From Hyphomicrobiaceae bacterium (GTDB taxonomy: Bacteria > Pseudomonadota > Alphaproteobacteria > Rhizobiales > Hyphomicrobiaceae), in NCBI GenBank assembly GCA_021730785.1, contig JAKFWF010000028.1, positions 1 to 64,000 of the forward strand: a DNA stretch of 64,000 bases, written 5' to 3'. The notes beneath the pieces are model-generated. The model was not told where the DNA came from. It made no database searches and saw nothing but the letters and a program-made list of their open reading frames with translations. Of the stretch, positions 47,518 to 57,558 are shown piece after piece. A program made the translations under genes and the position numbers. Within the stretch, counting starts at the first letter, position 1. Each line of letters starts with the position of its first letter.

Positions 47518-48579
47518 TCAGTCCTGTAGCGGTGCGAACGCTGTGCGGATCGCGGTTTCCTCCAGGTCCTTGGTGATGAAGACGATGCGGGAGCGGCGGT
47601 CAGCGGTTGGCCAGGCCGGCAGCTGCTCGGTCGGATAGAACGCCTGCGCCACACCGTGGATGACGATCGGCTGCTCCTCGCCGGCAATGGCGACGATCCC
47701 CTTCATGCGCAAAATCTTGGCGCCATAGACCATCCGCACGGCTTCGATGATGCCCTCGAGCTTGCGCCCGTCGAGGGGCGCAGCGAAGGTCAGCGCAAAC
47801 GAGTGAATGCCGTACAGATGCCCTGACGGTTGGACCATGTGATGCTCGTGCGTGCAGCCGGCGCCCTGGCATGCGTGCGGGTGCATCGCTTGGGCCCCAT
47901 ACCCATCGGCCGCCAGCCAGGCGGCGGCGTCCCGGCCACTGGCCACGATCTCAGTCGCCCCGATATCGAACAGCAGAGCCGGATCGATGTTGCCCTTAAC
48001 GGCCACCGTCAGCTGCGCCGATGGATTGAGCTCGCCGAGCAGCCACTCGACCTGTGCGGTCTGCTCCAGCGTCACGCGGTCGCTCTTGGTGACGACGAGG
48101 CGGTCGGCAAGCGCAATCTGCCGCGCCGGCTCACCATGCTCCGCCAACTGACGGCAGATATGCTCCGCATCGACCGTGGTCACGATGCCATCCAGCCGAT
48201 ACACCCGGAACAGATCACGATCCGTCAACAGCGCCCGGGCGATCGGCCCCGGATCGGCGAGCCCGGTGGTCTCGAGAACCACGCGGCTGATCACCGGAAT
48301 CCGGCTTGCGAGCATGTCTTCATGCAGTTTCAGCAGTGCTGCGGCGAGATCGCTTTGCACCTCGCAACACACGCAGCCCGAGGGCAGCAGAACCGTCGCC
48401 TCGTCGATCCGCTGGCCAACCGGCCGGATCAGTGCGTCGTCCAGGCCTACCTCGCCGAACTCATTGACTATGACGGCGGTTCCAGCCATCGCTTCAGTGG
48501 CGAGCGCCGCCTTCAGTAGCGTGGTTTTGCCGCTGCCCAGAAAGCCCGTCAGGATTGTCAGTGCGATTGGCAGTTTCAC
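47518..48579 (-). CDS. CobW/COG0523-family GTPase, probable metal chaperone
   Basis: This G3E GTPase of about 353 residues has a P-loop GFLGSGKTT (12-20), CVCC (69-72, the family metal-binding CxCC), ETTGLADP, and TKSD as the guanine site. An insertion HPHACQGAGCTHEHH is rich in metal ligands, and a C-terminal CobW_C domain follows. Such proteins handle zinc or cobalt. The GTG at 48579 is chosen because the conserved fold begins right there, although the Shine-Dalgarno is weak; a longer start at 48705 would overlap the divergent aldolase gene. Confidence 0.87.
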   Translation of the reverse strand: MKLPIALTILTGFLGSGKTTLLKAALATEAMAGTAVIVNEFGEVGLDDALIRPVGQRIDEATVLLPSGCVCCEVQSDLAAALLKLHEDMLASRIPVISRVVLETTGLADPGPIARALLTDRDLFRVYRLDGIVTTVDAEHICRQLAEHGEPARQIALADRLVVTKSDRVTLEQTAQVEWLLGELNPSAQLTVAVKGNIDPALLFDIGATEIVASGRDAAAWLAADGYGAQAMHPHACQGAGCTHEHHMVQPSGHLYGIHSFALTFAAPLDGRKLEGIIEAVRMVYGAKILRMKGIVAIAGEEQPIVIHGVAQAFYPTEQLPAWPTADRRSRIVFITKDLEETAIRTAFAPLQD

Positions 48580-48683
48580 GGGTTTGTCGCTTTCACCGGC
48601 AGTTGGCACGAGTCCTGGTGCTTGACCCGTCGCTGGGGGCCTATTCCACGCCCAGCCAGAACACGCAAAACCGAGAGTGGAAC

Positions 48684-49361
48684 ATGAGCAGACAAACGCG
48701 CGCATCCCGATCCGAGTCGGAAGCCGCTGCCCGGCAGGCGGTCGTAGCTGCAGCGCGCGCCGTCGCCAGCAAGGGCCTGTCGCCGGGGCGTACCGGCAAT
48801 GTCTCGCGGCGGTGGCGTGATGGCATGCTGATCACGCCGTCCGGCCTGGCGTTTGGCGGCATCGACCAGTCGGACATCGTCTTTGTCGATGTCGACGGCA
48901 CGCCGTCTGGCGCAACCCGACGGCCGTCGAGCGAATGGCGCTTTCACCTTGCGGCCTATGCGGCCCGTCCCGATCGGGGCGCGATTGTTCATACGCATTC
49001 CCTGCACGCGACCGTGCTCGCCTGCGCCCGGCAGCCCATTCCGGCCTTCCATTATATGGTCGCGGCGGCCGGTGGCGCCGACATTCCCTGCATTCCCTAC
49101 GCAACCTTTGGAACCCCGCAGCTGTCGGCGCTCGTCGTCGCGGGTCTCGCCGATCGGGATGCATGTTTGATGGCCAATCACGGGCAGATCGCGCTCGGCG
49201 CGGACTTGGCAACCGCCCTCGAACTCAGCGAAACGATCGAGGTGTTGGCCGAGCAGTATTACAAAGTTCTGACGCTTGGCGTCCCGCATATCCTGGAGCC
49301 CGCCGAAATGACAAGCGTCATCGAGAAATTCAAAACCTACGGACAGAAGGCCCAAGGTTGA
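48684..49361 (+). CDS. Class II aldolase/adducin-family protein
   Basis: The 225-residue protein is of the fuculose-1-phosphate aldolase/ribulose-5-phosphate epimerase superfamily: GNVSRRWRDGMLITPSG, an acidic residue in SSEWRFHLAAY, and a zinc-binding HTH pair in VHTHSLHATVLA, with a third histidine in MANHGQIALG. It likely cleaves or isomerises a sugar phosphate; the exact substrate is not evident. ATG 48684 follows a GAGTGG. It is divergent from the CobW-type gene. Confidence 0.85.
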   Translation: MSRQTRASRSESEAAARQAVVAAARAVASKGLSPGRTGNVSRRWRDGMLITPSGLAFGGIDQSDIVFVDVDGTPSGATRRPSSEWRFHLAAYAARPDRGAIVHTHSLHATVLACARQPIPAFHYMVAAAGGADIPCIPYATFGTPQLSALVVAGLADRDACLMANHGQIALGADLATALELSETIEVLAEQYYKVLTLGVPHILEPAEMTSVIEKFKTYGQKAQG

Positions 49362-49428
49362 GTTTCCTCGGGCCAGCCCTGACCCTGTTGCTGTGACGCG
49401 CACTGCCATTTTCAAATCCTCGACGTCC

Positions 49429-49971
49429 TCACGATTTCCTGCGGTGCTCGCCCAAGCGCGGCATGATCTCGACGAAATTGCAGGGACGGTGCCGGTTGTC
49501 GAGCTGCCACTTCAAGATGCCGTTCCAGGCGTCCCGGCAGGCGCCCGGCGAGCCCGGCAGGCAGAAGATGAAGGTGTCGCCAGCCACCCCGGCACAGGCC
49601 CGCGATTGGATGGTGGAAGTCTCGATCTTGGCATAGCTGATGATGTGGAAGACGGTCGCGAAGCCGTCGATCTCCTTCTCGAACAGCGGCTTCACAGCGT
49701 CTGGCGTCACGTCTCGGCCGGTGAAACCAGTACCGCCCGTCGTCAGGACGACATCGACCTCGGGGTCAGCGATCCAGGTCTGGACGCGGGCACGGATCAA
49801 CGCCACGTCATCCGTCACGATGGCGCGACCAGCCAGCACATGTCCGTCGGACGCCAACATGTCCGCAAGCGCCGCACCTGACTTGTCGTCGGCCAGCGCG
49901 CGCGTGTCGGATACCGTCAAAACGGCAATTCGGACGGGAATGAAAGGGCGCGATTCATCGATCCTGGGCAT
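49429..49971 (-). CDS. moaB: Molybdenum cofactor biosynthesis protein MoaB/MogA
   Basis: The 180-residue protein has the molybdopterin-binding fold: IAVLTVSDTRA, VLTTGGTGFTGRDVTPDA, and FCLPGSPGACRDAW. MoaB/MogA proteins adenylate molybdopterin before metal insertion. The length and the DVTPDAV motif fit MoaB. It lies 5 bases after the uracil-DNA glycosylase gene on the same strand. Confidence 0.9.
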   Translation of the reverse strand: MPRIDESRPFIPVRIAVLTVSDTRALADDKSGAALADMLASDGHVLAGRAIVTDDVALIRARVQTWIADPEVDVVLTTGGTGFTGRDVTPDAVKPLFEKEIDGFATVFHIISYAKIETSTIQSRACAGVAGDTFIFCLPGSPGACRDAWNGILKWQLDNRHRPCNFVEIMPRLGEHRRKS

Positions 49972-49976
49972 GGCGG

Positions 49977-50972
49977 CTAACCTTTTGAGTTATCGAGGGC
50001 GGTTCTGACGGCCAGCAGATCCTGCCAAGCCTGCCGTTTGGCAGCAGGAGTGCGCAAGAGGTAGGCCGGGTGCAGCGAGGCCATTGTGCGCAGCCGTGTG
50101 CCACCGACTTCGATCGTGCGCCAGGTGCCGCGCACCTTCATGATGCCCTCCGGCGTATCGAACATATGCTTGGCCGCCGCACCGCCCAGCAGCAATATGA
50201 CCTCAGGCGCCACCAACTCGATCTGTCGTTCGAGGAACGGTCGGCAGATCTGGCCTTCCTGAGTGGTCGGTGTGCGATTTCCCGGTGGCCGCCAGTACAC
50301 GATATTGGTGATGTGCGTGGTCGCTTCACCATGGCCGATTGCCGCGAGCATCCGATCGAGGAGTTGGCCGGCAGGCCCGATGAACGGCCGGCCGGCAATG
50401 TCCTCATCGCGCCCTGGCGCCTCGCCGATCACCATGAGCCGGGCGCGTTCGGAGCCGCGAAAAAAGCATAGGTTCTTGGCGGTCGCCTTCAACCCGCAGC
50501 CATCGAACTCTTCCAGTAGGCGACGCAAGCCGGCAAGCGACTCTGCCCTGGCCGCCTGATCGCGTGCGCTGGTCGCCGCCTCGTCTGGTGGAGCGCTCGG
50601 AAACCGGCGGGGTGGCACTGCAACATGCTGATGAGCGGGCGCTGCTGCGGCCTGCGGCAGCGGTGCTGTCGCTGTGTCCCGCCGCGCCGGGATTGGCGGC
50701 TTGAAATCAATGGATGGTGGTCTCTCACGCTCAGCCTGACGCTCAGGGTATTGAAACCCTCTGCCCGGTCCCGCAGCACCACGGCCCCGCCAATCGACGG
50801 GAACTTCATCGATGACTTGCGCCACCCCCATGTCGCGATACCACTCGAGAAGCGACTGGCACTGGTTGGCCAGATCAGCTCCATCCCTTGCCGCCAGCAT
50901 TTCACACGCCTCCCGCACCGTGGCTCGACTTGATGCTGGCGCCGCACCCAAGGCTGCGCCGGCGACGACCAT
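49977..50972 (-). CDS. Family 4 uracil-DNA glycosylase
   Basis: This protein of about 331 residues has a low-complexity, Pro/Ala-rich N-terminal half and a C-terminal glycosylase domain. GEAPGRDEDIAGRPFIGPAGQLLD is the catalytic and uracil-binding block, with HPAYLLR near the end. Cysteines in FDGCGLKATAKNLC and in ICRPFLERQI can supply the 4Fe-4S ligands. It removes uracil from DNA. The start is uncertain: ATG 50972 is used, but a downstream start may be real since the N-terminal half is not conserved. Confidence 0.87.
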   Translation of the reverse strand: MVVAGAALGAAPASSRATVREACEMLAARDGADLANQCQSLLEWYRDMGVAQVIDEVPVDWRGRGAAGPGRGFQYPERQAERERPPSIDFKPPIPARRDTATAPLPQAAAAPAHQHVAVPPRRFPSAPPDEAATSARDQAARAESLAGLRRLLEEFDGCGLKATAKNLCFFRGSERARLMVIGEAPGRDEDIAGRPFIGPAGQLLDRMLAAIGHGEATTHITNIVYWRPPGNRTPTTQEGQICRPFLERQIELVAPEVILLLGGAAAKHMFDTPEGIMKVRGTWRTIEVGGTRLRTMASLHPAYLLRTPAAKRQAWQDLLAVRTALDNSKG

Positions 50973-51081
50973 GCATCTGGGCAAATGGTGGAACGCCGCC
51001 TATACTAAAGTTCAACAATCGACCGGGATCATGCCCGCCCCAGGGGTAACACGAACGTTCATCGCTCGCGAGGATCTGTGC

Positions 51082-51411
51082 ATGATCGGGCCCGTCAACA
51101 CCCTTCCTATGGCGTTGTTTGCCTTTTGCCTCATCATCACCGTAATGGCCCATGCGCTGGGGTTTGCGCTGCCCGCCATGGCGCATTCCTGGTATCCGCA
51201 CTATTGCTGCAGTGATCAGGATTGCATGAAAGTCGATTTCATCGAACCCGTGGACGGCGGCATCTACATGAGCGTCGGCGCGCTTCGCGTATTCGTCCCC
51301 GAGGCCATGGAAAAGCGGCCGTCGCAAGACAACGACGCCCACATCTGCCTGCTGCGCACCCAAAGCGGCCGATACAGAGTGCGCTGTGTCTTCCTGCCCG
51401 GCATAGCATAG
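51082..51411 (+). CDS. Small exported protein with CCSDQDC motif
   Basis: The 109-residue product has a signal peptide or anchor (about residues 8-33) and then HSWYPHYCCSDQDC, a motif I recognise from small conserved proteins of Hyphomicrobiales without assigned function. Two further cysteines (in HICLL and VRCVF) suggest disulphide bonds. AGGA lies eight bases before ATG 51082. Confidence 0.75.
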   Translation: MIGPVNTLPMALFAFCLIITVMAHALGFALPAMAHSWYPHYCCSDQDCMKVDFIEPVDGGIYMSVGALRVFVPEAMEKRPSQDNDAHICLLRTQSGRYRVRCVFLPGIA

Positions 51412-51645
51412 CCAAGAGCATGTGCTGCCAGCACGAAAATGGCGCCTGTGTTTGGGTGAACTGGGCAAGTTCCTGTTACCTGGCATGACGGTCACTCCCA
51501 ACTCGAACCGGCGGCGTGTTGCTGAAATAGCTCTTGCGCATGTGACGCCCGCTGAAAAAGACATTACATCAAAAATTAGAACTTTACAAGAACAAAATTA
51601 GATTTTATAGTGCTCATCGTTGGTAGCGTCGTTGGAGTATGTGAC

Positions 51646-52077
51646 ATGCGTTCAATGTTCATCACCTTGGGTGCTCTCGTCTCGGCTGCTGGATTGGTCT
51701 TGAATTCACTACCTTCCGTGGCCCAGCAGGCAAGTCCAGGGGCAACGATCCAGATCATCACCCCGCTTTACGCCTATGGTCCACCCAGCGAAGACATACA
51801 GCGCTTTCGACCGAGGTATGATCGCGGTCGCTATGCCGAACGTCGCAGCTATCTGCCCCGACCATATGATGGTTCGCAATACGGGCAGCCCTACGCGCGT
51901 TACGATGTGCGGCGGACGCCGAGATCCGCCTATCGTAGGCTCACGCCCTATCGCTACCCCGCCCAACAATATGCGCGGGGATCGGCCGAGAACCGCTTTG
52001 CGGCACGTATCATCACGCCGCAATGGAACGGGCAATGGCGCAGTGTCAGCCCCATCGGCAAAGCCCAACCGTACTAG
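51646..52077 (+). CDS. Exported Tyr/Arg-rich protein
   Basis: The 143-residue protein has a signal peptide (cleavage near VAQQA, about residue 29) and a mature part rich in Arg, Tyr and Pro. No domain recognised. GGAG lies ten bases before the ATG. The 230 bases upstream are AT-rich and probably hold the promoter. It converges on guaA, whose stop lies 24 bases downstream. Confidence 0.7.
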   Translation: MRSMFITLGALVSAAGLVLNSLPSVAQQASPGATIQIITPLYAYGPPSEDIQRFRPRYDRGRYAERRSYLPRPYDGSQYGQPYARYDVRRTPRSAYRRLTPYRYPAQQYARGSAENRFAARIITPQWNGQWRSVSPIGKAQPY

Positions 52078-52101
52078 CAGCAAATTGCAATCCCGCGGCC
52101 G

Positions 52102-53649
52102 TCATTCCCACTCGATGGTGCCCGGGGGCTTCGACGTGATGTCGTAGACGACGCGATTGATGCCTTTGACTTCATTGATGATTCGAGTTGCGGTGCGACC
52201 CAGAATTGCATGATCGAATGGAAAATAGTCGGCAGTCATGCCGTCGGTCGACGTGACAGCGCGGAGGGCACACACATGATCGTAGGTTCGACCATCGCCC
52301 ATGACGCCGACCGTGCGCACGGGCAACAGCACCGCAAACGACTGCCAGATCGTATCGTAGAGACCAGCCTGGCGGATCTCGTCGAGAAAGATGGCGTCGG
52401 CCTTGCGCAGCGTATCGAGTTTGTCGGCCGTAATCGCTCCAGGGATGCGGATCGCCAATCCTGGGCCAGGAAACGGCTGGCGGCCGATAAAATGAGCTGG
52501 CAGCCCGAGTTCACGGCCCAGTGCGCGGACTTCATCTTTGAACAGTTCCCGCAACGGTTCCAGCAGCTTCAACTGCATCGCCGCCGGCAGCCCGCCGACA
52601 TTATGGTGCGACTTGATCGTGACCGACGGTCCACCAGTAAACGACACGCTTTCTATGACATCTGGATAAAGGGTGCCTTGGGCAAGAAACTCGGCATCGC
52701 CGAGTTTGCGCGCCTCCGCCTCGAAGACATCAATGAAAACTCGCCCGATCGTCTTGCGTTTGGCCTCGGGATCAATGACGCCATCGAGGGCAATCAAAAA
52801 GCGTTCACTGGCATCAACATGGATCAACGGAATGTTCGACGCTCCGCGAAACAAGTCGACCACTTCGCGCGCTTCGCCGTTGCGCAACAACCCGTTGTCG
52901 ACGAAAATGCAAGTGAGTTGATCGCCGATCGCTTCGTGAATGAGCTTAGCAGCGACCGTACTATCGACGCCGCCCGAAACCCCACAAATCACCTTCGACC
53001 GACCAACCCGCGCCCGAATGCGGGCGATTTCCGCAGTGCGGAAATGCTGCATGGTCCAATCACGGTCGAGACCTGCGATCTTGTGAACGAAAGCGCCAAG
53101 AAGCGCTGCTCCCCGCGGCGAATGCACGACCTCGGGGTGGAACAACACGCCGTAGTGACGCTTCGCATCGTTGGCAATCACAGCGTAAGGTGCATTGTTG
53201 GAAACGGCAACAGCGCGGAAGCCTTCAGGCAAACTCGTTATCTTGTCGCCATGGCTCATCCAAACATGGTCGCGGGTGCCTTTGGGCCAAAAGCCTTCGA
53301 ACAAAGGACAGTCGTCGATGACTTCGATTTCGGCACGTCCAAACTCAGCCGCGTGCCCCCCTTCGACACGCCCGCCAAGCTGTGCCACCATGGTTTGGTT
53401 GCCGTAGCAGATGCCGAGCACGGGAAGTCCGCAGGTGTACACCGCGACGGGCGCTGCAGGTGCCTCGTCCCAATACACACTGCTGGGTCCACCCGAAAGA
53501 ATGATGGCCCGTGGCTTCAGCCGCTCAAGCGCTTCTTCGGACTTGTTGTACGGTACGATTTCAGCGTGCACCCCGTGTTCGCGCACGCGCCGTGCAATCA
53601 GCTGAGTGACCTGGCTGCCGAAATCGATAATGAGGACGGTGTCTGGCAT
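52102..53649 (-). CDS. guaA: GMP synthase (glutamine-hydrolysing)
   Basis: The 515-residue enzyme has a class I glutamine amidotransferase domain (nucleophile C81 in GICYGNQ, H and E in FHPEVVHS), an ATP pyrophosphatase domain ([14 protein letters not shown]-loop) and a C-terminal dimerisation domain ending GTIEWE. It converts XMP to GMP. It follows lysA on the same strand, 75 bases apart. Full length and intact. Confidence 0.97.
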   Translation of the reverse strand: MPDTVLIIDFGSQVTQLIARRVREHGVHAEIVPYNKSEEALERLKPRAIILSGGPSSVYWDEAPAAPVAVYTCGLPVLGICYGNQTMVAQLGGRVEGGHAAEFGRAEIEVIDDCPLFEGFWPKGTRDHVWMSHGDKITSLPEGFRAVAVSNNAPYAVIANDAKRHYGVLFHPEVVHSPRGAALLGAFVHKIAGLDRDWTMQHFRTAEIARIRARVGRSKVICGVSGGVDSTVAAKLIHEAIGDQLTCIFVDNGLLRNGEAREVVDLFRGASNIPLIHVDASERFLIALDGVIDPEAKRKTIGRVFIDVFEAEARKLGDAEFLAQGTLYPDVIESVSFTGGPSVTIKSHHNVGGLPAAMQLKLLEPLRELFKDEVRALGRELGLPAHFIGRQPFPGPGLAIRIPGAITADKLDTLRKADAIFLDEIRQAGLYDTIWQSFAVLLPVRTVGVMGDGRTYDHVCALRAVTSTDGMTADYFPFDHAILGRTATRIINEVKGINRVVYDITSKPPGTIEWE

Positions 53650-53724
53650 GACCTAGCCGATACGCGATCGCGGCAGCAGGCACAACCCTGGCCTGCGACC
53701 TGGCGGCGTTTCCAGCTGGAAAAC

Positions 53725-54996
53725 TCACAACCAGTCGGGTATCTGGTCGAGATCGAGCAACGCTTCGAACGTCTGGCGCGGTCGCACCACAGCAAACCGT
53801 CCGCCGCTGACCAATATCTCTGGAACAAGTTGGCGGGAATTATAAGTGGACGACATGGTCGCACCATACGCGCCGGCCGTCATGATGGCCAGGTAATCGC
53901 CAGGGCCGGAAACCGGCAGTCTGCGCGCAGCCGCAAATTGATCGCTCGATTCACAAATGGGTCCAACCACATCGTACGGCCTGGAACTGACGTCAGGTCC
54001 CGGTTCGGTGACCGGCCATATGTCATGATACGCATCGTACATGGCAGGACGGATCAGATCGTTCATCGCCGCGTCAACTATGACGAACGTCTTGTGCGGC
54101 CGCGGATTGTGGCGCACGACACAGGTGATCAGCACGCCGGCGTTGCCGACGATGAGACGGCCGGGCTCGAAGCCAACCTCGACATCGAGGTTGCCAAGAA
54201 CACGACGCACCATCGCGGCGTAGGCCTGGATCAGATCCGGTCCATGGGCGACGGCTTCGCTCATTTCGTAGGGAATGCCGAGCCCGCCGCCCAGGTCGAG
54301 CCGCGCGACCCGATGCCCGGCGCGGCGCAAGCGCACCACCAGATCAGCCATCCGCGCGAATGCAGCTTCGAGATCGCCGAGGTCGCGGATTTGGCTGCCG
54401 ATATGGACCGCCAAGCCGCACATGTGAAGGCCTGGCATGCTGGAGGCAGCGCCATACAACCGCTCGGCATCGGACATGCTCACACCGAACTTGTTCTCAG
54501 TGGAGCCCGTCGTGATCTTGGCATGTGCGCCGGCACCGACATCCGGGTTGACCCGGATTGCCACGGCCTGCCGTTGGCCATTGGCGGCAGCGATCCGGGC
54601 CAAGGCATACAGTTCGCCCTCGGTCTCGATGTTGATCTGGTAGATGCCTTGATCTACGGCGAAAGCCAGTTCACGGTCGGATTTGCCGATGCCGGAGAAC
54701 ACGATCTTTCCAGGCGCAATGCCTGCTGCGAGCGCCCGGCGGATCTCACCCTCGGAGACGGTATCGGCGCCGGCACCAAGCTTCGCCAGCAGACGCAGGA
54801 CAGCAAGATTGCTGTTGGCCTTCATCGCGAAAAAAATGTGGGCCTCAGCGCCCAGCGCCTCGGCAAACAAACGGTAATGTCGCTCGATCGTCGCGGTCGA
54901 ATAACAGTAGAACGGTGTGCCCACTTCGTCCGCAAGGCGCGCCAGATCTACGGCTTCGGCATGCAGAGTGCCGTTGCGGTAGGCGAAATGGTGCAT
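53725..54996 (-). CDS. lysA: Diaminopimelate decarboxylase
   Basis: The 423-residue PLP enzyme has the cofactor lysine K59 (FFAMKANSN), a glycine-rich phosphate loop (LDLGGGLGIPY), EPGRLIVGNAG and CESSDQF. It makes L-lysine from meso-diaminopimelate in the cytoplasm. It follows the small lipoprotein gene by about 40 bases and argH before that; argH-lptM-lysA is a common alphaproteobacterial arrangement. dapD and dapE of the same pathway are within 8 kb. Confidence 0.96.
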   Translation of the reverse strand: MHHFAYRNGTLHAEAVDLARLADEVGTPFYCYSTATIERHYRLFAEALGAEAHIFFAMKANSNLAVLRLLAKLGAGADTVSEGEIRRALAAGIAPGKIVFSGIGKSDRELAFAVDQGIYQINIETEGELYALARIAAANGQRQAVAIRVNPDVGAGAHAKITTGSTENKFGVSMSDAERLYGAASSMPGLHMCGLAVHIGSQIRDLGDLEAAFARMADLVVRLRRAGHRVARLDLGGGLGIPYEMSEAVAHGPDLIQAYAAMVRRVLGNLDVEVGFEPGRLIVGNAGVLITCVVRHNPRPHKTFVIVDAAMNDLIRPAMYDAYHDIWPVTEPGPDVSSRPYDVVGPICESSDQFAAARRLPVSGPGDYLAIMTAGAYGATMSSTYNSRQLVPEILVSGGRFAVVRPRQTFEALLDLDQIPDWL

Positions 54997-55038
54997 CGAT
55001 GGTTAGTCCTTGGACACGGCCTTGATCGCGACCGACAG

Positions 55039-55245
55039 CTATCGGATCAGATCGTCAAGGATGAACCCTTTGTGCGGCTTCGGCGCGGCTGACTGGGCTT
55101 TGCCCTGGCCGGAATCAGCCGAAGCAGTGGATTGCCCTTCCGCCTTGGCGTCGCGCGGCAGCTCCAAAGGACCTTTGAGCCCGCAGCCAGCAAGCATCGC
55201 TGCGGCGGCGGCACCAATGGCCAAGACTTTCACAGCGTCGCGCAT
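55039..55245 (-). CDS. lptM: LptM-type small lipoprotein
   Basis: The 68-residue lipoprotein has a signal sequence and a lipobox LAGC, with GCGLKGPLELP directly after the lipidated cysteine, the hallmark of LptM (YifL). In enterobacteria LptM helps LptD mature in the outer membrane. ATG 55245 gives the short basic signal peptide expected; a longer frame adds no plausible signal. It sits between argH and lysA as in many Gram-negative bacteria. Confidence 0.88.
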   Translation of the reverse strand: MRDAVKVLAIGAAAAAMLAGCGLKGPLELPRDAKAEGQSTASADSGQGKAQSAAPKPHKGFILDDLIR

Positions 55246-55287
55246 GGAGCCGACTTTCCAACGTTCTACTTGCAATCCCGAGTGCAT

Positions 55288-56697
55288 CTACCCGGTCTCG
55301 GCAGGCTTTTCCAGCTGCAAAATCCACCGACTTGCCATTTCGGTGACATTCTGTGGCGCAGTTCCCCCATAGCTGGTGCGGCTCTTTACCGAATTCTCCG
55401 GACTGAGCACATCGAAGATCGCCGAAGTGATGCGCGGCTCCACCCTCTGCATGTCGCCCAAGGACAGGGCTTCGAGATCGACGCCCTTGCCTTCGGCTGC
55501 CGCAACAATTCGCCCGGTTACGTGATGCGCTTCACGGAAAGGCATCTGCAAGGTGCGAACGAGCCAATCGGCAAGGTCGGTCGCCGTCGAATAGCCGCGG
55601 CCGGCGGCAGCATACAGGATATCGACACGAGGCTCAAGGTCGTCGACCATTCCGCTCATCGCATCGACCGAAAGGCCGAAAGCGTCGAGCGCATCGAACG
55701 TGACCTCCTTGTCTTCCTGCATGTCCTTGCCATAGGTCAGCGGCAGCCCCTTCATGACCATCAAAAGGCTCTGGAAGGCGCCGGCAATGCGGCCGATCTT
55801 GCCTTTCACCAGTTCCGCAGCATCTGGGTTGCGCTTTTGCGGCATGATCGACGAGCCGGTGGTGAAACGGTCGGACATGCGGATGAAGCTGAACTGCGGT
55901 GTCATCCAGATGACGATTTCCTCGGCAAACCGCGACAGATGCATGGCCGAAATCGATGCCGCAGCCAGCACCTCGAGGGCAAAATCGCGATCCGAAACGG
56001 CATCCAGCGAGTTGGCACTCGGCCGATCGAAGCCGAGCGCGCGAGCCGTCATGTGGCGATCGATCGGAAACGATGTGCCAGCCAATGCCGCGGCGCCCAG
56101 GGGACATTCGTTGAGCCGTGTGCGGGCGTCGGCCAACCGGCTGCGATCCCGCGCCAGCATTTCGACATAGGCCAGCAGATGATGACCGAACGTGACGGGT
56201 TGGGCTGGCTGCAGGTGCGTAAAACCAGGCATCACCGTACCCGCATGGGCGAGCGCCTTGCGGGCCAGGGCAAGCATCAGCCGGCCCAGTGCTGCATCGA
56301 GGCCATCCACGCGGTCACGAATGTACAAGCGGAAATCGAGGGCAACCTGATCATTGCGCGAGCGCGCCGTGTGCAGTCGGCCGGCCGCCGTGCCGATCAG
56401 ATCGCGCAACCGGCTTTCCACGTTCATGTGGACATCTTCCAGGCTGCGCGACCAGACCATTTGCCCGGCAGAGATTTCAGCTTCGATCTTGCTCAAACCG
56501 TCGATGATCGACGTCGCGTCTTGCGCCGTAATGATGCCTTGCGCCGCCAGCATGGCCGCGTGGGCCTTGGACCCGCGAATATCCTGGGGGCCGAGCACCT
56601 TGTCGAAGCCGATCGAGGCGTTTATCTCCTCCATGATCTGGGCGTGCCCCATTTCGAACCGGCCGCCCCACATCTTGTTGGCGGGTTTTTCGGTCAT
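55288..56697 (-). CDS. argH: Argininosuccinate lyase
   Basis: The 469-residue fumarase-superfamily enzyme has the signature [16 protein letters not shown] (catalytic serine loop), [14 protein letters not shown] and [15 protein letters not shown]. It splits argininosuccinate to arginine and fumarate. It is divergent from the TlpA-like gene with about 70 bases between. Confidence 0.97.
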   Translation of the reverse strand: MTEKPANKMWGGRFEMGHAQIMEEINASIGFDKVLGPQDIRGSKAHAAMLAAQGIITAQDATSIIDGLSKIEAEISAGQMVWSRSLEDVHMNVESRLRDLIGTAAGRLHTARSRNDQVALDFRLYIRDRVDGLDAALGRLMLALARKALAHAGTVMPGFTHLQPAQPVTFGHHLLAYVEMLARDRSRLADARTRLNECPLGAAALAGTSFPIDRHMTARALGFDRPSANSLDAVSDRDFALEVLAAASISAMHLSRFAEEIVIWMTPQFSFIRMSDRFTTGSSIMPQKRNPDAAELVKGKIGRIAGAFQSLLMVMKGLPLTYGKDMQEDKEVTFDALDAFGLSVDAMSGMVDDLEPRVDILYAAAGRGYSTATDLADWLVRTLQMPFREAHHVTGRIVAAAEGKGVDLEALSLGDMQRVEPRITSAIFDVLSPENSVKSRTSYGGTAPQNVTEMASRWILQLEKPAETG

Positions 56698-56766
56698 CGG
56701 GAACTCCAGCTTTCGAGCGGCCGTGCGATTGAGTGCGGCGCAAATGGTGAGAGGACCTTGGCGGCC

Positions 56767-57435
56767 ATGGCGAATTCACGTTGGTATTGGCGGATCGCGC
56801 TCGCCTTGGCAATGGCGGTGCCTGGATTGATTGGATTTGGCGCGGCCTATGTCGCAGCCAGGGTCGCTGACGATCGCCGGCCGCCCATCCCGTTCGCCGC
56901 CACACTGGAGCAGGTCGCGCAGGCTGCCGCTGCGCCAACGCCAGCACCGGCGACGGCGACGATCAACCCGCTGCTGCAAGGCGACATGGTCAAGTTCGTC
57001 TTCAAGAAAGAGCCCGAGCTGGTGCCTGCCGTCACCTTTGTCGACGGCACCGGCACGGCGCGAACCTTGTCCGATTTCAAGGGCCGCGTCGTCCTGCTCA
57101 ACCTTTGGGCGACCTGGTGCGTGCCCTGCCGCAAGGAGATGCCGGCGCTCGACCGGCTGCAGGCAGCGCTCGGCTCCGACAAATTCGAGGTTCTGGCCCT
57201 CAGCGTCGATCGCGCCGGGGTCGACGCATCGCGCAAGTTCCTCGACACGACCAAGGTCGCCAACCTGAAGCTGTATGTGGACCAGACTGCAAAGATGAAT
57301 GGCGTGCTGAAGGTCTTCGGCATGCCGACCACCCTGCTCATCGATGCCGAGGGCCGCGAAGTCGGGCGCCTGACGGGGGAAGCCGAGTGGGATTCGCCAG
57401 AGGCGAAAAATCTCATCGCCTCGATCTTCAAATGA
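56767..57435 (+). CDS. TlpA-like membrane-anchored thiol-disulphide oxidoreductase
   Basis: The 222-residue protein has one N-terminal transmembrane helix (about 8-30), an Ala/Pro-rich linker and a periplasmic thioredoxin domain with WCVPC (C118, C121) and GMPTTLLID containing the cis-proline. TlpA/ResA proteins reduce periplasmic disulphides, often for cytochrome c or oxidase maturation. ATG 56767 is chosen because the membrane anchor begins there; the same frame is open for 1.6 kb upstream, antisense to argH, and is not coding. Confidence 0.9.
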   Translation: MANSRWYWRIALALAMAVPGLIGFGAAYVAARVADDRRPPIPFAATLEQVAQAAAAPTPAPATATINPLLQGDMVKFVFKKEPELVPAVTFVDGTGTARTLSDFKGRVVLLNLWATWCVPCRKEMPALDRLQAALGSDKFEVLALSVDRAGVDASRKFLDTTKVANLKLYVDQTAKMNGVLKVFGMPTTLLIDAEGREVGRLTGEAEWDSPEAKNLIASIFK

Positions 57436-57558
57436 TCGCGGCGCAAAACTACTCAGCCCCGCCGTTGACACGATCACACCCGCGCGCAACAACGCCGGCT
57501 GCAAGGTGCACCCCGCCAATCGAACGTCGAACCACTCCTGCGACAAGGTTTCCTACCC

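Noticed and set aside
52210-55092. Open frame of about 960 codons on the plus strand across guaA and lysA
   Set aside because: It runs antisense to two intact enzymes and the gap between them and shows no family motif.
55132-56766. Possible 545-residue N-terminal extension of the TlpA-like protein
   Set aside because: It lies antisense to lptM and argH, and the real protein begins with a normal membrane anchor at 56767.
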